A model generated the notes under the pieces. That model saw only the letters and a list, made by a program, of their open reading frames with translations. It was not told the DNA's origin and made no database searches. Below are positions 25,876 to 35,313 of a stretch of 64,000 nt of DNA, piece by piece (position 1 is the stretch's first letter; every line of letters begins with the position of its first letter). The translations under genes were made by a program, and so were the position numbers. This DNA comes from an uncultured Chloroflexota bacterium (GTDB lineage: Bacteria; Chloroflexota; UBA11872; VXNJ01), in contig CAJWLF010000003.1 in the NCBI GenBank assembly GCA_913043205.1, positions 61,496 to 125,495 of the forward strand, read 5' to 3'.

Positions 25876-27294
25876 CTAACTCAACGCAAGGTCGGTCGTT
25901 ACGCAGGCTATCATTGCCGAATTATGATCAACCGAGAAGTCTGCATCTATTTCAACCCCTGGAACACAAGCTACTCGATCATCAACCATAATCAAACAAA
26001 CGTCATCTATCGACCATTCTGGAATACCCATTAATCCCGCAAATGCTAGGACTGGCATTTTTCGGGATCGCCCATAAGGACGAAATTCCCTAGATTGCTC
26101 TACGCTCATGAGACGTATTGATTCGATACCATCGGGTAGTGATATAAATAAATTATCCGGCGAGACCAACGCAGAATCATATTCTTCAAATTTTACAGGC
26201 CTGACACCAACATCTATACCTCTGGGAGTTCGAAATATACACGGCAAACCTAGCTTTACATCATATGGACATAACTTTTCAGGTTTGTCAGTTTGACTGA
26301 TTAGTAACTTGTTCTTAGATTTTCGTAAGTATCCCTCGCTTCCAAGTTTCACCACATTACCCGGTCCATGTGCCCTAGCAAATACAACAGCATTCAGTAA
26401 GCCCGCCATATGTGGAACAGGTATCGACAATACTCCACAAGCTACTCTTAATGACTGTGCAGCTACATAGTCGGGCAAATCACAAAATACAGTCCTGTCG
26501 ATTTCCATCCCACCTCGTACACACCGCCTCCCCATTAGCTCCAATCCAACCTCGCCTGCCCATTCCAACACAAGCGAATCAGCGTAATAAACATCCGCAG
26601 ATCGCGCCAATACGTCAGTAACGCCGGATCGTATTTTCTGCAATTCCGGCATAATTTTGTGACGAACCCGATTCCTATCCGCGCTCAAGACCGAATTCGT
26701 TTCGTCATCACGCCAAGTTACTCCGACGAGACGACAATACGACATTATTTGTTCCCGATTGAACCTTAATAATGGCCGAATATAATTTCCAGCAACGGGT
26801 CTTATAGCCGCTAGGCCATGTGAACCAGAACCTCGGATTAAACGCATAATCACCGTTTCGGCTTGATCATTTCGGTTATGCCCAATTGCAACGAACTTTG
26901 CTTTCAAATCTTCTCGCAAGCTAGCCAAAAATTTGTATCGCGCCTCGCGGGCCGCCAATTCGATAGAGACAGCACGAGGTTCTGCATCTTCAAAAACATT
27001 AATTTCATGCGCATAGAACGGGATATTCATACTCTTGGCAAAACACCCAACAAACTCACAATCCGCCTCACTATCCGCACGCAGTTTGTGGTCAATATGT
27101 GCTATCCCAACACGAAACCCAATCTCATTAGCTATTTGGATTGTTGCATGAGCCATACACATCGAATCCACCCCACCTGAAACGGCAAGAATAACCAGAT
27201 CATTTTCCGCTACTAAGGCCTCATTCATATAGAAGGCCTTAACAGCGTCCCTTAACCCGGACGGGTGGTCACCCAGTGCTGCCGAAGCCACCAC
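25876..27294 (-). CDS. tilS: tRNA(Ile)-lysidine synthase
   Basis: About 470 residues; modifies C34 of tRNA-Ile2 to lysidine so that it reads AUA. The PP-loop is VSGGVDS with IAHIDHKLR, then GHNRNDQAETVIMRLIRGSG and the TilS C-terminal domain with RSRKMPVLAFAG. Start is uncertain: a GTG at 27294 (used here) keeps the conserved N-terminal helix DAVKAF; an ATG at 27228 has AAGG eight bases upstream but would lose that helix; the frame is open to 27345. Any of the longer starts overlaps the 3' end of dut. Confidence 0.92.
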   Translation of the reverse strand: MVASAALGDHPSGLRDAVKAFYMNEALVAENDLVILAVSGGVDSMCMAHATIQIANEIGFRVGIAHIDHKLRADSEADCEFVGCFAKSMNIPFYAHEINVFEDAEPRAVSIELAAREARYKFLASLREDLKAKFVAIGHNRNDQAETVIMRLIRGSGSHGLAAIRPVAGNYIRPLLRFNREQIMSYCRLVGVTWRDDETNSVLSADRNRVRHKIMPELQKIRSGVTDVLARSADVYYADSLVLEWAGEVGLELMGRRCVRGGMEIDRTVFCDLPDYVAAQSLRVACGVLSIPVPHMAGLLNAVVFARAHGPGNVVKLGSEGYLRKSKNKLLISQTDKPEKLCPYDVKLGLPCIFRTPRGIDVGVRPVKFEEYDSALVSPDNLFISLPDGIESIRLMSVEQSREFRPYGRSRKMPVLAFAGLMGIPEWSIDDVCLIMVDDRVACVPGVEIDADFSVDHNSAMIACVTTDLALS

Positions 27295-27697
27295 GGGTGG
27301 GAGCAACGATCTCTTCAACTTCCTGCCATTCGGCTCTTTCAACACGCATAATCAAGCCTTGCGCAATACGGTCCCCACGTTTAACTTCGACGTCATCAGA
27401 CGTCGGGTTCCACACCTGAATACAAACCTCATCCTCAGGCCCGCAATAGTCCGAGTCGATTATCCCTATCCCATGAGGAATTACAAGCCCAGTGCGTCTT
27501 GGGGTACTGCTTCGCGCCGCAATAATTAGCATATAGCCTTCCGGAATTTGAACTATTGTATTAGCAGGCAACAAAGCAATATCACCAGCCTTAATAACTG
27601 CCCCCTCGCGAACCACAAAATCAAATCCGGCCGATCCTGAAGTTTCATATTTGGGCAAGGGTAACTTAGGATCCACACGTTTTATCGCAATACGCAA
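27269..27697 (-). CDS. dut: Deoxyuridine 5'-triphosphate nucleotidohydrolase
   Basis: A 142-residue trimeric dUTPase converting dUTP to dUMP and pyrophosphate. The five family motifs are recognisable: GSAGFDFV, ARSSTPRRTGL, GIIDSDYCG, RGDRIAQGLIM and the C-terminal RGGFGSTG, which closes over the active site. Motif 3 has IIDSDYCGPEDEVCIQVWN in the usual place. Three bases separate it from the upstream ftsB-like gene, and its 3' end overlaps tilS. Confidence 0.95.
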   Translation of the reverse strand: MRIAIKRVDPKLPLPKYETSGSAGFDFVVREGAVIKAGDIALLPANTIVQIPEGYMLIIAARSSTPRRTGLVIPHGIGIIDSDYCGPEDEVCIQVWNPTSDDVEVKRGDRIAQGLIMRVERAEWQEVEEIVAPTRGGFGSTG

Positions 27698-27700
27698 CGT

Positions 27701-28129
27701 TTATACATCCTCTTCTTTAGATCCGGTCAAGTAATTAAGCCATTCGCGAACGAAGCCGAAATCCAATACCTTTGGATGATCAGATTCAACAGCCGCTGTA
27801 CTAGAGCCAACGTTCTCCACTGGCAGTAAGTCAGCATGATTGGAACCATGAATAATAACCCTAGTCTCTCCAGGTTCTACGAGGCCAAGATATCTCTTGG
27901 CCGCGGCAGTCGTAAATTGGGGTGACTTGTGATACATCAACAACTCAGACAAGTATCTATTCTCGGTACGAACTATTTCAATTTGAGCCTTATGCCAATC
28001 TATTCGGGACTTAGCTTTTTCTACCGCAGGGGTCGATGCCAAAGGCGTCTCAGCAACAAGTAGTGCCATCACCAGTGTAAAAGCCAAGACGGCGACAACA
28101 CGCCCAACAGTTTGCATAGGACGAGTCAT
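27701..28129 (-). CDS. FtsB/DivIC-like septum formation initiator protein
   Basis: A 142-residue bitopic membrane protein. A short cytoplasmic start is followed by one hydrophobic segment (about residues 9-27), then a heptad-rich region (VEKAKSRIDWHKAQIEIVRTENRYL, read in two parts) and the AKRYLGLVEPGETRVI element typical of FtsB/DivIC. The C-terminal ~50 residues are an extension of unknown role. Such proteins link FtsL and FtsQ in the divisome. Located immediately upstream of dut and tilS on the same strand. Confidence 0.75.
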   Translation of the reverse strand: MTRPMQTVGRVVAVLAFTLVMALLVAETPLASTPAVEKAKSRIDWHKAQIEIVRTENRYLSELLMYHKSPQFTTAAAKRYLGLVEPGETRVIIHGSNHADLLPVENVGSSTAAVESDHPKVLDFGFVREWLNYLTGSKEEDV

Positions 28130-28190
28130 AATCGATTCACTTACCCATCTATAATGGTCGTCTGTTGATATTAAAAGACTTGCAATAGTT

Positions 28191-29441
28191 ATGTCTACTA
28201 AAGGCAGGTTAATATCTATGCTGGTCCACTATAAGGATAACGCTCTGGATAGCAACGCCCCAATTACCATGAAAGTAAACACAGTTTTGAACAATTACGA
28301 TTTTTCACCCAATACCAAAGTTGCTGTAGCCATGAGCGGGGGGGTAGATAGTTCAGTAGCTGCAGCTATTCTTGCTAAATCGGGGGTAGACGTAATAGGA
28401 ATTACTATGGACATTTGGCCAGATGGAGCAGGACAACCCGGCCCTCGAAATTGTTGCTCACCAGAATCTGTAGCAGATGCAAAAGAAGTATGTGCACTAT
28501 TGGGCATCGAACACATACTAATCGACATGAAGGAACCCTTCGCTAACAGTGTAGTTGATCGATTTGCTAAGGACTATTTCGATGGACTAACACCAAACCC
28601 GTGCATAGATTGTAATCAGCACATCAAATACGGTGCTCTGGACGAACATGTGATGAATACGGGGGCTACTGTCATGGCAACTGGACACTATGCTAGAAAG
28701 CAGTTTGACGATGTGTCTGGTAAGTGGCAACTTTTCCGTGGAATAGATTCGGACAAAGATCAATCCTACGTGTTGTACAACCTGGATCAAGCTCGTTTAT
28801 CGCGAGCTCTATTCCCAATCGGAGGGCTTACAAAAGACGAAGTTCGTTCAATTGCACACGATCTTGGCCTACCAATCGCAGAAAAACCAGAAAGCATGGA
28901 CATATGTTTCGTGGCAGATGACTATCGTGAATTTGCAAGAAAATGGTCTGGGAAAACTAGCCGTCCTGGCCCAATACTGTCTACTAGAGGCACCCATCTG
29001 GGAACCCATACTGGGATAGAAAATTACACAGTCGGACAAAGAAAAGGGTTGGGTGTATCCTCAGATCAACCTCTTTACGTTACAAAAATCGACCCGGTAT
29101 CTAACTCCATTACAGTGGGAACTAGGGAAGATACTCTCGCATTTCAGTTCCCAATCAATCAGGTAAATTCTATCTCTGGAAACAAATTCATCGACCAACA
29201 GCGAGTGCAAGTAAAAATCAGATCACACGGCAAGTTGAATGATGGTGTAATCCTATGTGAAAACCATTCTGCAGAACCCATTCGAATAGAATTGGAAGAA
29301 CCGGTCTGGGCCATTGCCCCAGGTCAAGCAGCAGTTATATATGCAGGCGAGATGGTCCTCGGCGGAGGAAGAATCGGAACTAATACCTCAATTTGGGAAA
29401 GCAAACCATCAGATTACGTAACAGCTGCAAAATCCATCTGA
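28191..29441 (+). CDS. mnmA: tRNA-specific 2-thiouridylase
   Basis: Thiolates U34 of tRNA-Lys, -Glu and -Gln. The PP-loop AMSGGVDSSV (47-56), the first catalytic Cys in LTPNPCIDCN (Cys138), the second in SMDICFVADD (Cys239) and the tRNA-contact motif YTVGQRKGLG are all present. The C-terminal beta barrel ends with APGQAAVIYAGEMVLGGGRI. Starts at 28191, 28218 or 28269 are possible; the family core needs only the last one, so the first 26 residues are doubtful. Divergent from the ftsB-like gene. Confidence 0.95.
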   Translation: MSTKGRLISMLVHYKDNALDSNAPITMKVNTVLNNYDFSPNTKVAVAMSGGVDSSVAAAILAKSGVDVIGITMDIWPDGAGQPGPRNCCSPESVADAKEVCALLGIEHILIDMKEPFANSVVDRFAKDYFDGLTPNPCIDCNQHIKYGALDEHVMNTGATVMATGHYARKQFDDVSGKWQLFRGIDSDKDQSYVLYNLDQARLSRALFPIGGLTKDEVRSIAHDLGLPIAEKPESMDICFVADDYREFARKWSGKTSRPGPILSTRGTHLGTHTGIENYTVGQRKGLGVSSDQPLYVTKIDPVSNSITVGTREDTLAFQFPINQVNSISGNKFIDQQRVQVKIRSHGKLNDGVILCENHSAEPIRIELEEPVWAIAPGQAAVIYAGEMVLGGGRIGTNTSIWESKPSDYVTAAKSI

Positions 29442-29447
29442 TCGATG

Positions 29448-30140
29448 TCAGTCTGTGAAACGAAATCGGATGAGCGCCCACAAGCCTTGGGGGCCATCCT
29501 TAAACGGCACCAACTTCTTTTTTTGGACGCGGGGCACGTATTTGATGGGAACCTGAACTATGGCTTCGCGCCGCTTTAGTAATTTGGCCGTAATCTCTGC
29601 CTCAATCTCAAATCTAACCGAACGCAAATTTAATGATCGAGCAAGCTCAAGAGTCAGCATTTTGTAACAAGATTCCATATCCTTCAGACGCCCGTTAAAC
29701 AGCAGATTAGTTATCAGTGTCAAAAAAGAGTTTCCCCATCTAACAACAAATCGCTGTTGACTCAGATCTCGATACCCGTACACCACTCGTACACTCTGCT
29801 TTTGAAGCGTCTCTAGCAACACAGGGATATCAGCCGGATCGTATTCCAAGTCAGCATCCTGGATTACAACCACATCACCCGTTGCGATATCTAAACCCGT
29901 ACGGATAGCTGCCCCCTTACCCAAATTATGCATATGACGACATACCCGAACCCCATCACATTCCAACGAGGCGACTACTTCCGAAGACCCATCAGTAGAA
30001 CAATCGTCAACTATGATCAATTCTTTATTTATTGGCAAATCCAATAGTAGTTCAACAACAGGCCTAATAGATTCCACTTCATTAAAAACCGGAACAAGTA
30101 TGGATACCTTCAAGGTCGCCACCTTTTTAAATAGATCCAA
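29448..30140 (-). CDS. Family 2 glycosyltransferase, dolichyl-P-mannose synthase type
   Basis: A 230-residue GT-A transferase using a nucleotide sugar. The N-terminal SILVPVFNEVES, the IIVDDCSTDGS and the metal-binding QDADLEYDP (DxD-like) are clear, followed by GYRDLSQQRF and FEIEAEITAKLLKR. No C-terminal membrane segments, so it resembles soluble DPM1-type enzymes that glycosylate polyprenyl phosphate. The first codons overlap the 3' end of the next transferase gene by about 30 bases; a GTG at 30122 may be the true start. Confidence 0.85.
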   Translation of the reverse strand: MDLFKKVATLKVSILVPVFNEVESIRPVVELLLDLPINKELIIVDDCSTDGSSEVVASLECDGVRVCRHMHNLGKGAAIRTGLDIATGDVVVIQDADLEYDPADIPVLLETLQKQSVRVVYGYRDLSQQRFVVRWGNSFLTLITNLLFNGRLKDMESCYKMLTLELARSLNLRSVRFEIEAEITAKLLKRREAIVQVPIKYVPRVQKKKLVPFKDGPQGLWALIRFRFTD

Positions 30141-30820
30141 AATCTCGCCAATTCCCCAAATGCCTTAATAATTACAATCAGATTATTTCCCGTTGACTCC
30201 CCAGCTGCCCTTGGATAATGAGTGACTCCAACCTCAGCAATTCTCGCGTTCAACCTTCGACTTTTCGCAAGTAATTCAGTTGATATGAAGGCCCCATTGG
30301 CCTCAAGTTCCATTTGCTTAATCAATTCCCTCTTAAAGAGCTTAAATCCACAATCAAGATCTCGCGGCCAAATCCCAAATAGAACCCCAATCAGGAACCC
30401 CCAAGCTTTGGCATTCAAAGTACGTACAGCAGGATCAGCACGACGCACACGAAAACCAATTACAGCATCGTGATGAGGCAACTTATTTAATAGAAGTCGT
30501 ATTTCACTCAAATCAAATTGCCCATCACCATCTGTAAATGCAATCAAATCAAATTTGGATTCCTCAAAACCGGTTTTCAAGGCTGCCCCATAACCCAAAT
30601 TAGTGTCGTGAGATATCACTCGAACACGAGAATCGCATGATGATAATTCTTCACCAATTTCGCGAGTACGATCATTGCTGCCATCATTTATCAATAGCAC
30701 CTCAAACTTACCAGTGATCTGTGTCAACGCAGCAATGGCAGATAGAGTGATGTGCCTAACGTTGCCTTCTTCATTAAACAGCGGAAAGAACACGCTGATA
30801 TCTGGAGGGTTTTCATTCAT
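30110..30820 (-). CDS. Family 2 glycosyltransferase
   Basis: A 236-residue GT2 enzyme with SVFFPLFNEEGN, LLINDGSNDRT, TDGDGQFDLSEI (metal-binding Asp) and GFRVRRADP, again of the polyprenyl-phosphate glycosyltransferase type. The end WIYLKRWRP suggests a short amphipathic or membrane-associated tail. It overlaps the previous gene, so the two transferases probably act in one cell-surface glycolipid pathway. Acceptors and donors unknown. Confidence 0.85.
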   Translation of the reverse strand: MNENPPDISVFFPLFNEEGNVRHITLSAIAALTQITGKFEVLLINDGSNDRTREIGEELSSCDSRVRVISHDTNLGYGAALKTGFEESKFDLIAFTDGDGQFDLSEIRLLLNKLPHHDAVIGFRVRRADPAVRTLNAKAWGFLIGVLFGIWPRDLDCGFKLFKRELIKQMELEANGAFISTELLAKSRRLNARIAEVGVTHYPRAAGESTGNNLIVIIKAFGELARFWIYLKRWRP

Positions 30821-30976
30821 ACAGCAACAATACCCGAAAATGGGCTGCTCTTTACCAACAATCTATATCTACCAAAAAATTATCAACCAATGTATTGCCT
30901 ATCCTCGCGTAGATTTTGGTAGGCTTCTCATACAGATATACATGAAGAAAATAAAATAAAGGTCCTCATCAAACAA

Positions 30977-32113
30977 ATGCGTACCGAAACTAGCAAAAAA
31001 AGATTAATGATCCCTGGGCCCATTGATTTAGAACCTGAGGTTTTGGCTGCATTAGCTCAACAGGTGACTTCTCACTATGGGTCAGAGTGGGTAAAACTGT
31101 ATTCACAGGCAAGAGATGCACTAAGGCCTTACGCGCAGACCGATGGTCAGATATTCATGTTAGCAGCCTCAGGCTCTGCAGGGATAGACGCCGCCGTGGG
31201 CAGCATGTTTGCGCAGGGGGAGAGAGTGCTCACTGTCGTAAATGGATATTTTTCAGAACGGCTTTACTTAATAGCAAAAGCAAATGGGCTGGTCGCCGAC
31301 CCAATAAGATTGGGACCTGGATTTGTAGCTAGTCATGAAACAATTGATCAACACTTATCTAAGAACAAGTATGCAGGATTACTAATTTGCCATTCAGAAA
31401 CCGCCACTGGGACACTTCATGACATAGAGGCTATTTCATCTGTCACATCAAAGCACGGTGTTGCATTATTAGTCGATGCAGTTTCTTCTTTTGGTGCTTG
31501 CGAAATTCGTATGGATGACTGGGACATATCCGTATGTTGTACAGCCTCACAGAAAGCATTAGCCGCTCCTCCAGGACTAGCCCCAATTGCAGTGTCTGAC
31601 GCGTCCTGGGACAGGATAGATCGAACAGGAAACACTGGCCGCGGATGGTACAAAGATCTGCGTGTATGGCGTGATACCGCACGAGATTCAGCAGACTACC
31701 ACCCTCATCCAGCGACTATGCCAGTCAATATAGTTCGTTCATTGGTAAAGAGCTTGGAGCTGCAAACAGTCGAAGAGCCATCGATTAGATTCGAAAGAAT
31801 GCAGAAATCCGCATCGTCTATTCGAGCAAGACTTCGAGAATTAGGCTACCAGCCAGTAGCTATTGAATCTGCAGCGTCACCAACTGTGACTTGCTTTTAC
31901 CCTCCACCCCAATTGAAAGACAGAGCGGAAGAAATAGCGACGTTTGTCGAAGAGGAAACTAACCTTGTACTGGCAAGAGGTACTGGAGAACTGGTCGACA
32001 AAGTTATCCGTATAGGGCATATGACTACTAGAGCCTACGGTGAGTATGCAGACGACTGCCTGGAATCGTTAGAGCGATTTATACGTGTCCAGCCCAGCGA
32101 ATCTACTAGGTAA
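30977..32113 (+). CDS. Class V aminotransferase (alanine-glyoxylate/serine-pyruvate type)
   Basis: A 378-residue PLP aminotransferase. MIPGPIDLEPEVL at the start, the cofactor-stacking SGSAGIDAAVGSMF, the Asp of LLVDAVSSFGA and the PLP lysine in TASQKALAAPPG (Lys193) match the AGXT/PucG group. The C-terminal GHMTTRAYGEYA is the family's final helix region. Probable substrates are glyoxylate or pyruvate with serine or alanine; phosphonate or ureidoglycine aminotransferases are relatives. Single gene. Confidence 0.87.
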   Translation: MRTETSKKRLMIPGPIDLEPEVLAALAQQVTSHYGSEWVKLYSQARDALRPYAQTDGQIFMLAASGSAGIDAAVGSMFAQGERVLTVVNGYFSERLYLIAKANGLVADPIRLGPGFVASHETIDQHLSKNKYAGLLICHSETATGTLHDIEAISSVTSKHGVALLVDAVSSFGACEIRMDDWDISVCCTASQKALAAPPGLAPIAVSDASWDRIDRTGNTGRGWYKDLRVWRDTARDSADYHPHPATMPVNIVRSLVKSLELQTVEEPSIRFERMQKSASSIRARLRELGYQPVAIESAASPTVTCFYPPPQLKDRAEEIATFVEEETNLVLARGTGELVDKVIRIGHMTTRAYGEYADDCLESLERFIRVQPSESTR

Positions 32114-32331
32114 TAGATTTACGTCTAGACACGTGATGGCTAATCGAACATTACTGAATCTAATATTTAATTAATGCCTGAGGCGACAAGCATCGTTTGC
32201 TAGGCCGACCACAAAACACCTTCAGTATGATCTGGCTTACTATAAGGAGTCATGCCGGCAATAGGCCAAGCAATTTCGAATACCATAAAATTGTTACGAG
32301 AATCACTGTAAAAAGTAAAAGGTGGCTCCCT

Positions 32332-33408
32332 CTACCCGCCTTTCAATCCGGTTGGCCCTACCATACCCTCCAAACTTAATCGAGCCATCCTCGCTTGAGT
32401 TGCAAAATCGGAGTCCGGAGAAATTTTCTCTACGTTTCGCAGATCATTTAGCGCATCTTGGGTTCTACCGATTTGGATGAAGGACATTGCTCGGTTCATA
32501 TAGATAGCCGGATTATCTGGCGACTCCTTTTCCGAGAAAGTGAAATTTTCTATTGCTCTAGACCATTCGCCCAATTGCGCATAAAAAAATCCAAGCGCAA
32601 AATAAGCCAATGCACGCTCATCCCGATTACCTAAAAGAGCTGCACGCTCCGCCGCCTTAATCGCAGATTCGATATCCGCAACTACATCTTCAGCAAAGTA
32701 ATTAGCAGCAAGTAGGTGAACCGATGCATTGTGCTGATTATCTGTAACGACTTTCCCTACTATTTCACTAGCTTCATCGTAACGACCCACAGATGCCAAT
32801 TCTACGGCTACTTGAAACTGACCAGCTATAGCCTCTCGAACGCCCTGATAATGGAAACCGGTAAGTACAATGCCCAATCCAAGACCAATTACCATGATGA
32901 ATGCACCTACAACATTCTTGCCTTCACCACCACGTCCAAATGCCAACAGAACAGCACCAATCAATAAAACCACTTGTCCCATAATTAGAGGCCAACCCGC
33001 ATTAAAGGCATTAACCTCGACCGCAAACAATAGAACGCCTACTAATCCTCTTAGGATCAGTAGAGCTCTTTCGACAATTTCACGCTGAAATACACCTAAA
33101 AATAGAATCGCATCAAGCACAACTAAAGGAATAATGGCTAATCTAAAATCATTCAGAATTATGAGACTTAGAAATGCCCAACTAAGATCGGCTGCCAGTA
33201 ACAATCCTTCAGCCAAGCTAAACGATATGCGGGCCTCAAGTCGTTCTCCCTCTTCCTCTAATTCGGTAGCCGTGGGGAAACGGAACACATTGGTGTTGGC
33301 CGCGATTGTTGAAGGATGACGTCGATTGAAGGATCGTCGTTCATTGGAACCAACCATATGATGTCTCACTCCATCCTTAACAGGACAAATCTCTTCATGC
33401 GTGCACAA
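32332..33408 (-). CDS. Membrane protein with C-terminal TPR repeats
   Basis: A 358-residue protein. Residues ~1-60 are hydrophilic, ~65-190 contain about five to six hydrophobic segments, and ~195-350 form TPR-like repeats (for example ERALAYFALGFFYAQLGEWS; NPAIYMNRAMSFIQIGRTQD). TPR regions usually mediate protein contacts. No catalytic motif is visible and I do not recognise a named family. Start uncertain; an internal Met at residue 18 would remove an odd Cys/His-rich beginning. Confidence 0.65.
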   Translation of the reverse strand: MCTHEEICPVKDGVRHHMVGSNERRSFNRRHPSTIAANTNVFRFPTATELEEEGERLEARISFSLAEGLLLAADLSWAFLSLIILNDFRLAIIPLVVLDAILFLGVFQREIVERALLILRGLVGVLLFAVEVNAFNAGWPLIMGQVVLLIGAVLLAFGRGGEGKNVVGAFIMVIGLGLGIVLTGFHYQGVREAIAGQFQVAVELASVGRYDEASEIVGKVVTDNQHNASVHLLAANYFAEDVVADIESAIKAAERAALLGNRDERALAYFALGFFYAQLGEWSRAIENFTFSEKESPDNPAIYMNRAMSFIQIGRTQDALNDLRNVEKISPDSDFATQARMARLSLEGMVGPTGLKGG

Positions 33409-33458
33409 TCATAATGCGGCCACACGCTTCAACCACCCTTTTTGTCCCTATCAAATTA

Positions 33459-34712
33459 TTATCCATCAACTAATTCTTCAGATCTACAACTTTCACGCTT
33501 TTTCATCATTGTCAATGCCCCTACCCCAATTAAACCGGAGGTGAGCACCAATCCGGCAACCCCAACCAATCCATACCCACCTGCACCGAAAACCTGCCCA
33601 CCTAACAACGCTGTAGCCCCTCCCACACCAGCATTAATGGATTCTGTGAAACCCTGGAACCGAGCTCTTTCATCCTGATTCAACATATCAGTCAACAAAG
33701 CCGATCCAGCCACAAAACAAAAATTCCAACCCAATCCGAGAGAAAACATCACCACAATGATAATCGGAAGCACGGTCGCATTGATCGCAAACGATCCAGC
33801 AAATATAAGTAAAAAAGCCCCTGCCACGACAGATACATACGCTCCCCATGAATCCGTCATCCGTCCAACTAACCAGGAAAGCCCAAACATTCCCATAGTG
33901 TGCGCCATCATAGCCAAAGATATATCTGCAGTACCATGAGCATGGTTGGTCATATGAAGCGGAGTGATCGTCATAATCATAGTCATTACTCCCTGGCCGA
34001 GCACTATAGCGGCAACGGCCAGTCGAACATCTGGGATAGACATGATTTCGCGGCGGGTCCTCATGATTTTTTCAGGGATAACAGTCGCGGCTGAACAAAT
34101 TTCATCAATTCGCTGAGCAATAATCTTAGGTTCAGGCCTAAGAAAAATAAAAACTACTAAGGCTGCAACAACTGACATAGGGACAGATGCTAGCCAGGGG
34201 CCGGCATACCCGATATAACCACTGTTCTTTGCCATATCACTAGTCAATTGAAACATCCAAGGACCAAATATCGATCCTATAGTCCCAGCCGATACCACAA
34301 GACCTATTATTCGAGCCCGATTACCAGGGTTGTGCACCTCAGCCGCAACAAAACGTTGAAGTTCGATGCCAGCACGCGTTCCACCAAATAGAAACGAAGA
34401 AACAATGAACCCGATATAGCTACCATAAATTATCGACGTTGTGGCCAGCACCCCTCCTAATGCCCCACATAAATATGAAAAGGTCAATGTAGACCGGCGT
34501 CCAAATCTATCCATTGCAGAGCCAATTACAAAAGCGGTCATCGAACGACCAGCGAATAGGAATAAGACGGGTAATCCGGCCCACTCCGCCCCTCCCAAAT
34601 CAGCAGCAATAATCGCAGTCACAGTAAATGTAGCAATTGCAGCACTACTGGAAATACCCTGCGCAACAAAGAGGGCTGATGTTATTCGCCAGCGAGGTTC
34701 TATCGAAAACAG
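33459..34712 (-). CDS. MFS transporter (N-terminal start unclear)
   Basis: A major facilitator transporter of about 400-415 residues. The loop motif after TM2 is visible as GSAMDRFGRRSTL, and GRMTDSWGAYVS repeats it in the second half. The earliest standard start is a GTG at 34622, but in-frame sequence before it clearly encodes TM1 (RITSALFVAQGISSSAAIA), so the true start lies upstream. Only non-standard codons are available there (CTG at 34712 used here) before a TAG at 34722. One extra T in the TTTT at 34706-34709 would join this frame to the ATG at 34729. Substrate unknown. Confidence 0.72.
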   Translation of the reverse strand: MFSIEPRWRITSALFVAQGISSSAAIATFTVTAIIAADLGGAEWAGLPVLFLFAGRSMTAFVIGSAMDRFGRRSTLTFSYLCGALGGVLATTSIIYGSYIGFIVSSFLFGGTRAGIELQRFVAAEVHNPGNRARIIGLVVSAGTIGSIFGPWMFQLTSDMAKNSGYIGYAGPWLASVPMSVVAALVVFIFLRPEPKIIAQRIDEICSAATVIPEKIMRTRREIMSIPDVRLAVAAIVLGQGVMTMIMTITPLHMTNHAHGTADISLAMMAHTMGMFGLSWLVGRMTDSWGAYVSVVAGAFLLIFAGSFAINATVLPIIIVVMFSLGLGWNFCFVAGSALLTDMLNQDERARFQGFTESINAGVGGATALLGGQVFGAGGYGLVGVAGLVLTSGLIGVGALTMMKKRESCRSEELVDG

Positions 34713-34940
34713 GTTGATTGCCTAGTCATATGGTGTCAGTATCAATCATTGCAATACCTCTTCATCTAGCTTTTCAAACACAGCAGACGACCTAGAGGAG
34801 GCAGCATATGGCACCTTTCCCTACAGTCATATGTGTATCTCACCATATCCCAGAACTTACCTATACAGCTAATACGCAACCTCTTTACACTATCCAAAGA
34901 TTTTCACAAGTATCCCAAAGTTCAGAATTAAAGTTTTAGC

Positions 34941-34975
34941 TTGCAGAAGATGGGGGAAAGGCTGATATAATCAGC
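34941..34975 (+). promoter_or_regulatory. Promoter of the SAM-riboswitch operon with palindromic -10 region
   Basis: TATAAT (34966-34971) lies about 35 bases before the aptamer, with TTGCAG (34941-34946) as a candidate -35 at a long 19-base spacing. The -10 is embedded in a perfect inverted repeat GCTGAT/ATCAGC with a three-base centre (34961-34975), which could be an operator. Confidence 0.5.
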
Positions 34976-35003
34976 TAACAACTGAATATTCTGTGGTCAG
35001 TGA

Positions 35004-35120
35004 TGCTTATCCAGAGTGGTGGAGGGAAATCGGCCCTACGAAGCCCGGCAACCAGTCCGACTAATAGACCAGGTGCCAACTCCGGCGAAGAACTGATAAT
35101 CGCAAGATAAGAGGAGACCA
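35004..35120 (+). promoter_or_regulatory. SAM-I riboswitch (S-box)
   Basis: Closing stem CTTATC (35006-35011) / GATAAG (35106-35111). The core contains CAGAGTGGTGGAGGGA, GGCCCTACGAAGCCCGGCAACC and GGTGCCAACTCC, all S-box hallmarks. With the terminator 36 bases later it should switch off the downstream threonine-synthase/MoaD-like operon when S-adenosylmethionine is high. Confidence 0.95.
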
Positions 35121-35146
35121 TGTAGAAATATACTATTTCTTCGTGG

Positions 35147-35178
35147 AACCCCCTTGTTTTGCAAAGGGGGTTTTTGTT
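35147..35178 (+). terminator. Intrinsic terminator of the SAM-I riboswitch
   Basis: AACCCCCTT pairs with AAGGGGGTT around a short loop, followed by TTTTTGTTT. A second small hairpin AGAAATA/TATTTCT (35124-35130, 35134-35140) sits between aptamer and terminator and may belong to the switching mechanism. Confidence 0.9.
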
Positions 35179-35313
35179 TGAAGACGAACACCCTCCGCCG
35201 TAACTAAAAAGGACAGCAAATCATAGCGCTGAACAAACAGTTACAGGCTTAATCATCATTACTGGTCCTTCGGTGATTAAAACCCCTGTCAAATTGGAAC
35301 ACACTAATCGGAG

